Source of the DNA: Favolaschia claudopus
Lineage: Eukaryota; Basidiomycota; Agaricomycetes; Agaricales; Mycenaceae
Length of the DNA: 64,000 bases
Assembly: GCA_037176885.1 (NCBI GenBank)
Contig: JAWWNJ010000047.1
Coordinates: 310,001-374,000, forward strand
Direction: 5' to 3'
Shown: positions 15,632 to 27,715 of the stretch, in pieces
How positions within the stretch are numbered: position 1 is the first letter of the stretch
Layout: each line of letters opens with the position of its first letter
Notes under the pieces: generated by a model
Databases searched by the model: none
The model's input: the letters and a program-made list of their open reading frames with translations, nothing else
What the model was told of the DNA's origin: nothing
Position numbers and translations under genes: made by a program

Positions 15632-17700
15632 ACCTGTCATTTCGTTTTTTTGATCGTATTCCGCCCAATCGATGGGGGTCATTCACTCTGACGGACAGAC
15701 TTCCTGACTTTGGTTTGATGTCAATACAAACTGCTAATAAATATAGTCGTCCGTATCGACTCGGACAGCTTTGAATGTGAAAGAAAGGAGTCAACATTTG
15801 ATCACCGGTGATTGCCGGTGGCCGTTGTTTCTTTGTTCCTCACCACGTCTCGCAAGCCGCGAAGTTCCCTGCTGGACTGTGAACCTCGATAGTATAACTC
15901 AAGCATATACAAGAGATACTCGGGCTCCTTTCCATGCTGGATCACAGCTCCTTTGAACGCGTAACGGTTGAACGAAAATCTAGCTCTTCCGTTGCCGGCG
16001 GGCCCCTTCTTGCTCGATAAGCAGTTCGATCATGCTCAAGCCTCAGCACCCTCACCGCAGACCGCATCATGTCAGCAAAAAATCGGATCTCTTATTGGAG
16101 ATCTGCGGCGCTAGCCATGCACTTAGTCTTCGAAAATTCGGCTGTTCTAGCTCGCCTCAACACCTACTACAGGCCACACATAATTCAGACCCAATTTTGT
16201 GGGAAACGGCGTCAAGTCGCCTTCGCTACCCCCAAGCTTTGGCACGCACTCTCTTTGCTCCCGGATATCTTGCCGTCTCAAGCGTTGCTGGAATGTGGAT
16301 TAGCGGAGCTTAGTAACTGCTCGCTCTGGCATTGGCGTCAACGATAAACATCCTCGAGGCCCCGAACTCCTGGCTTCGGTGGTGCATTACTGTGGTCGCT
16401 GAGAACACCGTAATTTATTGCTATGCGAGGCAAATTCCCGATCGCTCGAGCCACAAGCGAAATCGTATTAAACGTAGGTGGTTGAGCTTTTTCGTTATAC
16501 TATCCATTTGAGGTAAATCCCGCGCCTATACGCCGACTGAACTTCGAATTCAAGCCGCTCTACTTGACTCGGAGCGGCCGCACCGCCCACATGAGTACAT
16601 GAAGGCTAGAAGAATTCAAAATTATCTCAAGGTTGAGCCGATTCAACCTTCTGTTGAGTCATTGCAATTGTTATGACGCCGCGCACCCGGCCGACCGCGA
16701 GGCGTTGTTACGACAGTCATGCTTACATTGTACAACTCTCAAACTCTTGTATGTTTGGCTCCTATTTTTTCCGTAGCCTCTATAATTTGGAGTCGTGCTT
16801 ACACGACACGTTGAATCTAATAATAATAAGGCGAGGGTCCCACGCGGGGTACTGCCTACTCGAAGTTAGTTCTTCAAAAGTTCGACAGTTCGAAACCTGA
16901 TGAGTATAGTATTGCACAGGAATCGGTCGTCGATATAAATGTGCAGGCACCACTGACCAGCTTGCTTCTTCAGTATGATGATCAGTCCTTGTGTGCGATG
17001 AGCTTGATATCGATATCTACCTAATTCATGAGAGTTGAGTTGAACTAGGCTTTGGTAACTATGTGTGTTCGACGATCATTTGTGGGTGATACATCAGTTG
17101 GCGACGATGGAATAGCAGGCTGATAAGATAAGGCGCCAATTGTGTTCGTCGCACCAGCCTCAGCGCCTACTGTAAGTATTCAAGTTTTCGGTAATTTCTT
17201 GGACTCAACTTTTCAGCTAATAAGCTGTACTTTTAAAATATTGTGGCTCATCGTCGCCAGGCTCTCCCATTGGACGGAATGTGTTTTGAAGGGGAGACTG
17301 TGGGGCCGCAGTCATCAATGATTTACTTGGCGGCGCCGGGCGGCGTCACCGAACATTTGAAAACCTGCAGGTGCAACCAACTTCAGGCTCGATACTGATG
17401 TCGGTGGGTGAAATTACGAAATTAAAGAAAAAAGAAACTAAATATTGCACGTGAAAAAGAGAGAGCTTGACGTCATTTGGCAATAGCTTCTACAGCTTGT
17501 TCCGCGGAACTTCCGTCCCGATGCCGCCACTTTCGATACTGAGCGGCGCAATGAATAAAGAAGGTTCAGTCCAGCTTGGGCAAATATATATATATTTGAG
17601 CACACAGGATTTTTGGAAAATACTGTACAAGTGTTCATAAATATTTCTGTATCCCGCTCTGCCATGTCGGCCTCAAAACATTCAAAGGTCAGTATCTTTC

Positions 17701-18816
17701 GATACTGAGCGGAGTTTCAATGCACATCAGTTTCGGGTTTCGTCGGTTTTTCGGACATCGCGGCGCTCCGAGCCATCACCTTGAAACCACTCACCGACAT
17801 TAATATCCAAGCTTGGCTCAAGCTTGGACTACGGGGACTACAGAATGTTTGCTGTCTTGCTCTCCTATAGCTCCCCTTCCCTGTATCAGCCGAGCATGAT
17901 CTTCCATTCAAGTTTCAAGGACGTCTACAACACCAATGCATTGACGGCTCTCGGCGGCGGCTTCAAGCTAGTTATCTCTTGCTGGCACACTCATCTTCAC
18001 ATTCTTCAAGTTTTCTTGCCCACTCGGAGGCTCTCTCTTCCTCGCTAGCAGTTTCTTTGATCCGACACCTTCTCAAAGTCCTTATTGTTTTGAAAATTAG
18101 ATGTAACACCGGCGAGTTGAAAAGGTGCAGTCCGGGTACCTCTACATCTCTGTGATCTCGAAAGCCGAGGTGTATGTATCTAGCAAACTATCAATTCAAT
18201 GTCATCATCAAGTCAAAATTTGGGCTGCACGGCTGTATGCGAGACTCCATATTGGTACGGAGTCTCGCATTAGTACGACTTCAAACAACAAACTTTCGAC
18301 ACTTCTCTCAGCAATCAATCAATAGTCGAGCAGAGCCCGTACTCCAGCGACTGCAAGGGGTCTCTCCTCATTCCTGAATCCCACCTTCGAAGCCTTTCGC
18401 GTGAAATTGGGATACATAATACTTACATGTAATGTTCAAATCACCGTTCAATGGACTGCCTCTCAGCAGATCTTTATGAGATTATAATATAAAATGTTTA
18501 CAAGACCAGAGTACCTATCTTTCAGGGCAATATGGTCCCATTGGTGAGCACTTTGAGTACATCGACAACTCGAATGAAGTGGCAAAACGAATTCTTCGTT
18601 GAAATTTTGCAAGAAGCACACCTTCTGAGCTAATTCTTGGCATAGTTGTGCTCATAAGTCTTGGAGGTGGTACAGTGATATGAGAGGACAAGTTATATGG
18701 CCACTACTGGCATGCACAGACAATAAGCAACGCACCACAATAAAAAGAAAAAGAAATGTGCATTGCCGGCAAGCTCTCGGACCGGCGGCCCGTGATTTCA
18801 AACTCCGCTCAGTATC
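17701..18816. repeat. Inverted repeat pair enclosing about 1.1 kb
   Basis: The 17-mer GATACTGAGCGGAGTTT at 17701-17717 recurs in exact reverse complement at 18800-18816. A related copy, TCGATACTGAGCGGCGC, lies near 17523. The left arm is itself part of a small palindrome (CAGTATC tttc GATACTG), and the right arm is followed by CAGTATCAGTATC. This could be a small non-autonomous element or a degraded terminal repeat; I found no convincing target duplication. Confidence 0.45.
18238..18269. repeat. Perfect 11-bp stem hairpin
   Basis: TGCGAGACTCC, a 10-base loop, then GGAGTCTCGCA. It stands in non-coding sequence with no gene within 2 kb, and no poly-T tract follows. Function unknown. Confidence 0.6.
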
Positions 18817-20513
18817 AGTATCAGTATCGATCACTGACATGAGTATCGAGCCCAACTTCACGATCGCGATCTCGACCGTGAAATTGAGCTAGAATCGGGG
18901 GGCCTCGAGACAAGATTCAGAGATCGTTTCTTACCAGGTGCTAATACACCATACTACTTTTTCACGGGCCTCATATCCGGAGGTTGTTTCTCTAGACTCT
19001 GAGGGTATTTATTCCATCGAAGCGCTGGGCGGCGTTGCCATTGGGTATGCATGGTACTAGCACTGCCTTGATGTTGCGCTTATCCGCTTACCATTGGAAG
19101 ACAGGTCGAGGGGATAGTTGACCGTGCGGCTTGCATATTATCTTAATGCCGGCGGCGCCTTCAAAGGCCGTCGCTGACTCGCGTTCAGAGGGGTGTAGGC
19201 ATCTACGTACTTATACATCAAAACTGGATTGAAGAAAATTATCCAGCACTAACTTCGAAACCTGGTAAGCCATCGAACATCTACTATTGAACGTGAGTGC
19301 ATGAGTCATGGTTGGATCTGCGCTTGAAGTTGTAGACGGAGAATTCAATTTTGAGTGTCTCCGAGTCATGGAGACTGGAGTGCAAATCCTTTACGGAACA
19401 ACACTTCCGAACTAGAGAACCCATCACCCGGAATACACTCGGAACTAAACAGGTTCGGAATCAATTCAGACTTTCCCACGGTTGATGATCGGCAGGGACG
19501 CTGGAGGGGCCGCGTCCGGATCGGCAAGAGTCGAGCGGAGTGCACTCCATGAAAGAGGTACAATTCTATAACGAGCTCCGCTACATCGGGCAGCAACTGG
19601 ACCTGTCAGACCAGAGGAGACGACGACTTGATAATCACTCCGTTGCAAAGAAGGTGCCTGAGAGTTGAGTGGGAGTCCAACGGGCTCAACCGCGATTTGC
19701 GTCATATCGGCCTAATCTCAATCTGTGACACAGCTTTTTGTGCCTCGATGGGGTTGCGTACACATGGGGAGACGTCCAAAAGCGACTGAAGCCATGCAAA
19801 TCCTGGCGAAGAAACCGGAATCTTGCTTTGGGCGGCTCACCATACAGGCTTCCGGAGCAAATGGGTCAGATAACGTGTGTCGCCAATTATTTGCGCAAGA
19901 GTACTTTTTCAATGGGTTCAAGGAGCAGCTGCAGTAGGAGCAGCTTGGGTAAACGGAACGGCGGTACATTATCTGATTGGCATTTCCGAATTGGGAAAAC
20001 GCCGCGGGTGAGACCGTCCCCCAATTAGGTTGATGCCGTCAGGCAACCGTATTGTCGTCGCCGTCTTCTGCACACTTCCGAGAACACCGTTCGTCAACCA
20101 AAGGGCCCCTCTAACTTGAACGTTAATCATAGATTGGAGGGGAGCGTTCCAGTTGAGTCGTAGGCAAGACCACAGACATTAGAGTGAGAGGCTTTTCACT
20201 CAGACGAGGTGAGATCATGATGGGCCATGGTGAAGAGTAAGAAAGAAGCGTGGGCAAGGCGGAAAGAACGGATATTGTAAGTAATGTGTTGTACGCAGGC
20301 CAGGTTCCAGACCATCTCTACAGATGCGATGGAGGGAAGAGACAAACAAATCTCGGCAGCAAGAGCGACAGATGTCAATGACTAATCGATTTCCAAATCT
20401 CCTGTAGCCGAATTCTCCCAGGTTTCATGCCGCTACAAAAGGTAGGTGGCGTTCGAAGCCGGAAGTGTATATAGCTTCCTGACCTGCACGATCCACGTTC
20501 CCGCCCTGTTATA

Positions 20514-22740
20514 ATGCCCCCAGTTCAAAGCGATAAAGCGAAGAAACCGCCGGCTTGCGATGCTTGCAAGGTTTGCCTCCGCAAAGCTCCGACACAATTT
20601 TCCATTTCACGCGGTTTCTGTAGGCTCGTCGCGTTCTTTGCCATCCTCAACCCAACGGCGCGCCTTGTCCTCGCTGCGTCGAAAAAAATCAAATGTAAGC
20701 TTTTGAGCGGATGTCCCTTACAAGCTTCCAATTCTCTCTAGATGCCTGACCACGCCGGTCCCTCGAGGCCGTCCTCGAAAAAATCCCCTCCCCGGCGCTC
20801 CCGCCCAATCTCCAACGCCCCCTCAATCTCGCGCGAAATCCCGAACCACACCCTCCCCGCCTTTACCCGTCGAACCCATATACAAAACCTCGTCCTCATG
20901 CCCACCACTCACCCCTGAATTTGTCGCGCATTGCTTTGAAGGTGCGTGCGTTCGCACTCCATCATCTTTTGCTGCGCGATTAACAACTTGCTTAATTCAG
21001 CCCTCCAATACACCCCTCAATACACCCATCCGCTCATTACGACGTGTTCCATCAAGATGGACATCCGCGCCGTCTCATATCAGCTCCATCTCTTACCTCC
21101 TCAGTCCCGCGTCCTCGCACTCTGCATAATATGCTGTGCCGCCCTCACCTCGTTCCATCCTTCCGTGCTGGGGGATGGCCCACGTCCGCAATCATTCCTC
21201 GACGACGACTTCTTCACGCCGTCCAATGCGGATCTTGTGGGATGTGGTGTGAGGCGAGCGGCGGCATATCGTGCCCTTCGAATCGAGGCCCTCAAAGCCG
21301 CATGGGAGATCGGCATAATTCTCCAACCCTCGAATGAGAACGCCGCTTCATGTTATCTCCTGGACCTTCTCGAGCACTGTATGTTTCGTTCGCTGCTTCT
21401 CCCGTTCCGTGAAACTCGCCTTATTGTTATTTGTCGCGCTGCGCGCAGGTGATTTCTCGGGAATCTCCCGACCATGGGCAAATGCCTACATGTCGCATGT
21501 ACGCGCTCTTGCGCCGATATGGAGAGCTTCGAATGCCTTCACTGCATCGGATGGGGCTCATTGGGTGGGATATCTGGTGCGTGGCTATTCAGAGGGTTCT
21601 CAATATACTCTAACTCTAACTCTATATAGATGGGCGACTCATTGATAGCGGTAACTAGCAGGACGCCGATGCTGGTGTATGTGTCCTATTCTAATTGCCC
21701 CAACTGCTCTGTGAACGTTTCGTGTCCCTCAGCACGCCTAACGATCAGCTCCTTCTTTGCGGACCCTCCCCACCCTCTCTCGAGGCTTTGATTGCCTCGC
21801 TTTCAAAATCCACCTCTATCTCCCTATTATGGTCATCTTTTACTTCATGTTCGTTTTCATGTTTTCGCTCTTTTTATGTGTTTTCATCCGTTTGTAGTCT
21901 TGTACCACATCGTTAACTACGCGCGTCAACTCATAGAGACGATATCCGGAGGTGCGCTTTGTTGATTTTCTCGTTACTTGATACTAACTTAACCAACTCT
22001 CTGTGAATCTCAGACTACGCGCGTCTGAGCCCTCTCTCCGAATCCGCCGTCCTTAACTTCCTATCATCTCTCTCGCTCATGCACTCTGTCCTCGCGCTCC
22101 TTCTAGACCACGTTGATTGCGTTATCGCCAACAACGACCAGACTTCGCCCTTCGTCCTCGAAGACACCGCCCGCACATGCGCGTACGGAGCGATCTTCGG
22201 CTTCAGCGGTCTCGTTCAGCCATTCTACCGCGAGCTCAAATATCGCGAGGCCAGCGAGGCCGGCTCGCAAAATCAGTCTACGTATGATCGCTTCAGATTT
22301 TTGCATGCCCAGGCGCACGAGATGGCCATCCTCGGCGCACGGCAAATAGCTCGCGGCATTCGGTACCTACCGAAAGGTCATTTTACGCCCGTACATTGGA
22401 GCTGTATCTTTGGATGGGCGGAATTTTGTGTAGAGGAGATGGAGTCGGGTGCGCCACCTTCATCTGATTTCATTCATGATTTAGAGACGTGCGTTTATGA
22501 ATTTTCATCCCTGTTATCCGTGTACTCATTTCTGAATACAGACTGGGCAATGAGCTAAAACACATGGGGTACTCGCTCGAAAACGCGTCGACGCCGCATT
22601 CACAGGCGTTACTGGACCGCCTTCAAAGCCATGTAAGCCGGTCGCTCGTCGACATGTTCCTCCCGCCCGAGCTACCGCTGGAGGGTACGTGGTTGGGGGC
22701 TGGGCCTATGACCCATGGATCCATGGTCTTTGCGTGTTGA
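20514..22740 (+). CDS. Zn2Cys6 binuclear-cluster transcription regulator, copy 1
   Basis: Nuclear DNA-binding regulator. Exon 1 starts at 20514 and ends at KKPPACDACK. The next exons complete the zinc cluster CDACKARRVLCHPQPNGAPC (first five Cys) then PRCVEKNQIC; all six Cys are present. A basic Pro/Arg-rich linker follows (TTPVPRGRPRKNP). The long C-terminal part contains LTPEFVAHCFEALQYTPQYTH, LLPPQSRVLALCIICCAAL, GDGPRPQSFLDDDFF and AALKAAWEIG-like segments, and YLPKGHFTPVHWSCIFGWAEF. The model ends ..GTWLGAGPMTHGSMVFAC, with TGA at 22738-22740. The C-terminal domain resembles the helical middle-homology region of fungal regulators but I cannot name a target. Copy 2, 0.9 kb downstream, has the same architecture and intron positions. 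Confidence 0.85.
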
Positions 22741-23617
22741 CCCTTTCCCTTCATATAGTATCCTCCTGGCCCGCGCCGTATGTCGACGACCACTAGACTT
22801 GACACACCCGCACGTATTGCTCGTTCATTCTTCCTTGGTGTATCTACGACCGTAAATATTTACTCAACTCAATCACTTGTACATACAATAGCCAATATGT
22901 AATTTTGTCCTGTATTCTTTCATTCATGTACTTGTGCGCGATGGACGTTGTTTAACAAATACGAAAACAGACTTGACAATGCGTTGGCCATTGAGATTTC
23001 GTTCTACCGCGCGCTCAGTCCGGTATCACTGACATTTTCGGTCTGTCGGCGATTTTCACGGTTGCGGTTGCAGATCCTGCTCCAAGCCTCTCGTCCTTTC
23101 CTTCGTTACCCGCGTGTTGCCACATGGCATTGGTATGAAATGTGGAGAGCCAATTACCGAATTTCTTTTGAGAAGGTTCCAAACATTTGCCGTCGGTTCA
23201 AGCTAAATTACCATGTGAAGCGGGCCGCAACTCTCGTAATCTACTTTACAGCGTAGATCATCTTGAGAATCCGACACTGTATCTGAATATCCAAATGCAG
23301 GAAATTTAGTACTCAATTATGGTACTTAAGTAGTCTCTCGTAGACAGACGCTTCAACAAAATCTGTCCGACTCGTACTTGCGGTTGTTGTACTCGTATAC
23401 TGTGCTCAGATAGCTATCGAAATCACTAAATCAGCATCGCGCCGACGCAGATGTCGAGAACAAATGTAGAAAAAATGCAAGAAAAAGAACAAGAAAAAAA
23501 CATTATGTCTGATCCGGGGCGCGAGAACTTCGGAAGTTGGAACTCTGATGTTGAACATTGCTTGGCCTTGTTGAACATCGACTTCGATCGGGTTTCTCCG
23601 CTTCCCCAACAACTCGG
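22741..23617. other. Spacer between tandem Zn2Cys6 genes
   Basis: 3' flank of copy 1 and promoter of copy 2. It holds one 102-codon open frame (22948-23256) without recognisable motifs; no repeat or RNA gene seen. Confidence 0.5.
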
Positions 23618-25859
23618 ATGTCGGACACGGCCCCAACCAAGAATAAAAAACTTCCAGCATGTGATGTTTGCAAGGCGAGTTTGAGGTCCATTTTCGGCTC
23701 CGCTTTTTGCTGATTGTCCAACTTGAAACCCAGGCTCGTCGTGTTCTGTGTCATCCTCAATCAGGTGGCGCACCTTGCTCGCGATGTCTGGAGAGGAATT
23801 TGGTGTAAGCAGATTTCAATCTGTTCTTTCGCCTGTTCATCGTTAAACATACAGATGTATCACCACCCCGGTTCAGCGGGGTAGGCCGCGAAAGAATCCT
23901 GTCGCAGCCGCGTCATCACTAACCGTTTCACGCCTCCCGCACTCAACCGCGTTGTCAACCGCTTTGCAAGCCCCACAGGGGTTTGAAGTTTCGTCAGATA
24001 GTCCTGAGCTCACTCCGGATTTCGTCTCCCACTGCTTCGAGGGTCAGTGAAGAGAATCCTGTGTATCACTTGTCCATCGACCCCTCACCACCTCTTGACC
24101 AGGACTCAAGTTCACTCCGCAGTACACTCATCCACTCATTTCTGCGACATCGATCAAAACAGACGTATCTGCGGCTTCTTACAATATCGATTTACTTGCG
24201 CCTCAATCCCGTGTGCTTGCCCTATGCATCATCTGTTTCGTATCGCTGGCTTCCTTTCACCGGAGTGTGCTTGGAGAGGGAGCCCGCCCTCAATCTTTCT
24301 TGGATTACGAATTCTTCTCGTCAGCTTCTGACCTCCTAGCATGCGGTATGCGGAGAGGGCCGGCGTTCCGTGCTCTCAGGGCCAAAGCACTCAAAGCCGC
24401 ATGGGAATTGGGGATTATTTTGCAACCTTCGAGCGAGAATGCGGCTTCATGCTATCTGCTGGATCTCACAGAGGAAGGTAATTTTTCAGTAACCAAAAAT
24501 CAATCTTTGGATGTGACAGTGATCTTATAGGCGATTTTTCTGGGATACGGCCTTGGGCGAACGCTTACATTGCTCACATTCGAGCTTTAGTTCCTGTGTG
24601 GCGAATCTCTGGATATAGCACCTCAGATGCAGGACACTGGGCCGGCTTTCTGGTATCGACACCAACTTTGATTGATCTATTGACACTGAATCTTCGACAA
24701 CGGCTAGATGACCGAGTCATTGATATCTGCGAGAACGAGGACGACGATGCTCATGTATGCCAGCCCAATCTTACATCGTGAGCTGTACTGACCTATCAAT
24801 ATCCTCAGAACGCAAAATGACCAGCTGCTGATTTGCGGCCCTGACCCTCCAGCCCTAGAGGGCTTATTTACTTCCATCGAGAACTCTGCGCAAGCATCCG
24901 GAATGTCCATATTGTGGACGTCAATGAAGCCATGTATGTCTTACTGGATGCTCTGAACGCGTATTCATTTCAACGCCCAGATCTCTTACATGTTACATCC
25001 CTAGCTCGCGAGCTATCAGAGAAAATTGCTGGAGGTGCGTTGCAAGCTTTTCCCATGTGTTTAAAACAATATACAGTCAACAGACTACGCCCGTGTCAAT
25101 CCCGTCTCAGAGGCCGCGGTGATCAAATTCCTGTCATCTCTAACCCTCCTTCATTCGGTACTTTCCCTCCTCCTGGACCGAGTCGATACCGCCATCACCT
25201 CCGCCATCGCCAACGACTCTCCCTTCATTCTCGAAGACACAAACACCGACGCTGTCGCCCGCGCCTGCGCATACACACTCGCCTTCGGGTTCACCGGGCT
25301 AATTCTCCCTTTCTATCGGGAGCTCGAATACCGAGAGAATTTGGAAACGATCCACAATCAAAGTACGCGGGAGCGTCTTGGGCTGTTTCGTGCACAGGCT
25401 CGTGAACTCACTGTTCGAGGAGCGCGGGTACTGGTTCGCTCGTTGAGGTATTTGCCTAAGATACATTATACACCGGTGCACTGGGCCACGATATCCGCAT
25501 GGGCGGAGTTCTGTGTTGATCATGTAGAATCGGGGAATGGGGGATCGATCTCTTCAGCGGATGTTGAGGACCTTTCAACGTATGCGACGACATTTTGGGT
25601 ATCATTTTCTCTACTCATGAATATTCATTCCAGGATCCTGAACGAGTTGAAGCTTCTCGGATATTCGCTAGACATATCCTCGACGCCGAATGGCGTTGCC
25701 CTTATCGAGCGGCTCGAAGCTCGGCTGAAAGTGCCTCTAGAAATATCGCTGCTGGCGTCTCCACAAGCAGCTATTGAGGCAGAATCCAGGCTTTTGGATA
25801 CGGCATTATTTCAGGATATTTTTCCTCTCGATGGAACGTGGATCACTCAAGGGCTTTGA
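23618..25859 (+). CDS. Zn2Cys6 binuclear-cluster transcription regulator, copy 2
   Basis: Paralogue of the preceding gene. Start at 23618 gives MSDTAPTKNKKLPACDVCK. The first intron (23675-23733) uses a GC donor (gcgagt) in place of GT, and the next exon continues ARRVLCHPQSGGAPCSRCLE then RNLVC, keeping all six cluster Cys. A basic RGRPRKNP linker follows. The C-terminal domain parallels copy 1: KFTPQYTHPLISATSIKTD, LLAPQSRVLALCIICFVSL, RPQSFLDYEFFSS, ALKAAWELGIILQPSSENAA, NDQLLICGPDPPALEG, PFYRELEYRENLE and YLPKIHYTPVHWATISAWAE. It ends FPLDGTWITQGL, with TGA at 25857-25859. The pair most likely arose by tandem duplication. Neighbouring AKR genes are possible targets, which is inference from position only. 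Confidence 0.85.
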
Positions 25860-26101
25860 GTTTAACAAAGTACTTATTCTCCGGTATCAAAGCGCAGTAT
25901 TAATCCGCGAATTGACTGTACGTATAAAAGGTTGCAGGACAATAAGAATGATGTTATCCGAACAATTAGGAGAAAATACCAATGCAGCCTCCTAAGACGA
26001 CAAATCCTGATACTGAAAGCGGCTAGATAGAAGTTCAACGACTATTCCAATGCAAGGTCAGACCATTCCTTTTCAGCTGAGATTAGAGATACTACGAACC
26101 A

Positions 26102-27181
26102 TTAATCGGATTCTGAACTCGAGTCAGACTCGCTCGTCTCTTCGTCCGAGTCTTCTTCGCCCATCGCAGCCTTCTTCATCGTATGCAGTTCCTGCCAAGT
26201 CGGGAGATCAAAAACGCCCGGCAGTTCGTCCCAAAAGTCGCATGCCGCCTTGTCCACCCGCTTCTTTGCGGAATCTCGACATTCGCCGCACATAGAGAGT
26301 GCTTTCAAAGTTTTCGTAATCCGGTGTTTGACGTTCCAGGTAATAGGATCTAATTCGTGTCCCGATAATTTGTCCAGAAGTTCCCGCGACGCGAATTTCC
26401 GGGCCTCGCCGCAACGTTTTGGCGTTTTGCACGGCTCGAAGTGGTTTAGGAAGTCATGGACGGCGATAGTTCCTCGAATGAGGTCTGTGCGAGCAGCAAG
26501 GGCTTTACCCACATGCAACCCGACATTTCCATCGAGGAAAGGAAGGATGTCTTTGCTTGGATAGGTGGAGAGTTCGTAATACGCTGATGGAAGTAGCCAT
26601 AATGCGCTGACCTCGGTCGCTGTAGCGATTATTTGGAGCAAGTGATTGGTTTCGAAAGAGTCAGAAGCGCCATAGATGAGATGGGAGGACACCGATTCGT
26701 CGTAAGTTGATGTGTACCATCCACCTGCCATGAGGTGCTGCAAAGCGCGGCGGTGAAGATATTCAACGTCGTACTTGTACGACAGTCGTAAACATCCAAG
26801 CACAACAGAAAGCTGGGTGGGAGCAGGTGGAGGTGAGAAGTAGCTGCAGCGTCAATAAATATATAGTGGAATCCTCCCCGTATTTAAAGCAGGCGAGACT
26901 AACCTGGAATCATAAATTGCCCGTAGAAAGACTTCGACGTCTTCTGCCGCATCGTGAAGGCGGACCACCGGGCAGCCATCCATCTGCTCGAAGTCCAAGT
27001 TGGTGGTGACAGCCTCTGGTTGCGGAAAGGAAATCATGTCGCGAAAAACAGAGGATCGCGCAGCTAGAATTCCTCCCGGAACACGAAAAATCTTGTTTTC
27101 GGCGCGAATGATGATAATCGTGTCTGTTGTGAACCATAAGTCATCCACTTTGACGAGAGATTCTTCCACCGAATCGACCAT
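26102..27181 (-). CDS. BTB/POZ domain protein, copy 1
   Basis: 339 aa from two exons (27181-26904 and 26843-26102). The BTB domain begins around residue 13: DDLWFTTDTIIIIRAENKIF, RVPGGILAARSSVFRDMISF, DGCPVVRLHDAAEDVEVFLR and AIYDSS/YFSPP. Then come VVLGCLRLSYKYDVEYLHRR and a helical C-terminal half with the Cys pair CGECR (near residue 285). The tail is acidic (GEEDSDEETSESDSSSESD). BTB proteins dimerise and often act as Cul3 adaptors or chromatin-associated factors; the role of this agaric subfamily is unknown. Two paralogues with the same intron position lie at 39.5-42 kb. It is divergent from AKR copy 2. Confidence 0.88.
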
Positions 27182-27715
27182 AGGGAGTTATCCCCTGAAA
27201 CTGCACGCGCCCGGTGGGAAGACACGGAATCCAAAATTCAACGTCGTGGTGGGTGACTGAGTTACGGTGGGAAAATGTATGTCATTCCCATTGATGATCG
27301 GCTCGGCTCTAGATCTGTGTCTTGTTCTCCTTTCATTTGGCTTTCATGCTATCGTGGAGCTTTGTGGCAAGAGGAATGACTGGGAACCTCTCTCATAGAG
27401 GATTCAAATCTGGACAACTTTTCTTCCCCGGCACATAGTAATCATGGCTCTCCCGTCTTTGACATTATTATATTCCACGTCCACTGCGCCTGGCATTTTC
27501 AAGAACTCATCGAAGCAATCGCAACTTGATCTTGACCTGATCGCAACAGGCTCGTCAATCCAGCCATTATCAATACCTATCAATTTCTTACTAATTGACT
27601 CTCCCGTTTCTTATCAAGCAGCTAAAGGTAGGCCAAGTAAGCAAGATTCTGAAGATACGGGAAGAACGATATAAATGCTGCCATCCTCCTCCTCTATTTT
27701 CGCTCTATCTGCGAC
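27182..27715. promoter_or_regulatory. Divergent promoter region, BTB copy 1 / AKR copy 2
   Basis: A 534-bp intergenic region between divergently transcribed genes. On the AKR side it contains TAATTGACTC (27592-27601) and a TATAAATGCTGC block near 27672, both also found upstream of AKR copy 3. No other open frame of note. Confidence 0.5.
27592..27601 (+). promoter_or_regulatory. TAATTGACTC motif upstream of AKR copy 2
   Basis: The decamer lies 124 bp upstream of the AKR copy 2 start and is repeated upstream of AKR copy 3. Its core TGACTC resembles bZIP (Gcn4/AP-1) sites; a regulatory role is inferred. Confidence 0.35.

Larger units (their letters stand above)
15632..20513. other. Gene-poor region with inverted repeats
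   Basis: Nearly 5 kb in which I recognise no gene. Open frames are short (below about 100 codons) and show no family motif. Structural features are an inverted repeat pair at 17701/18800 and a strong small hairpin at 18238-18269, listed separately. The region may consist of decayed mobile DNA. The last few hundred bases are the promoter of the first Zn2Cys6 gene. Confidence 0.5.
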
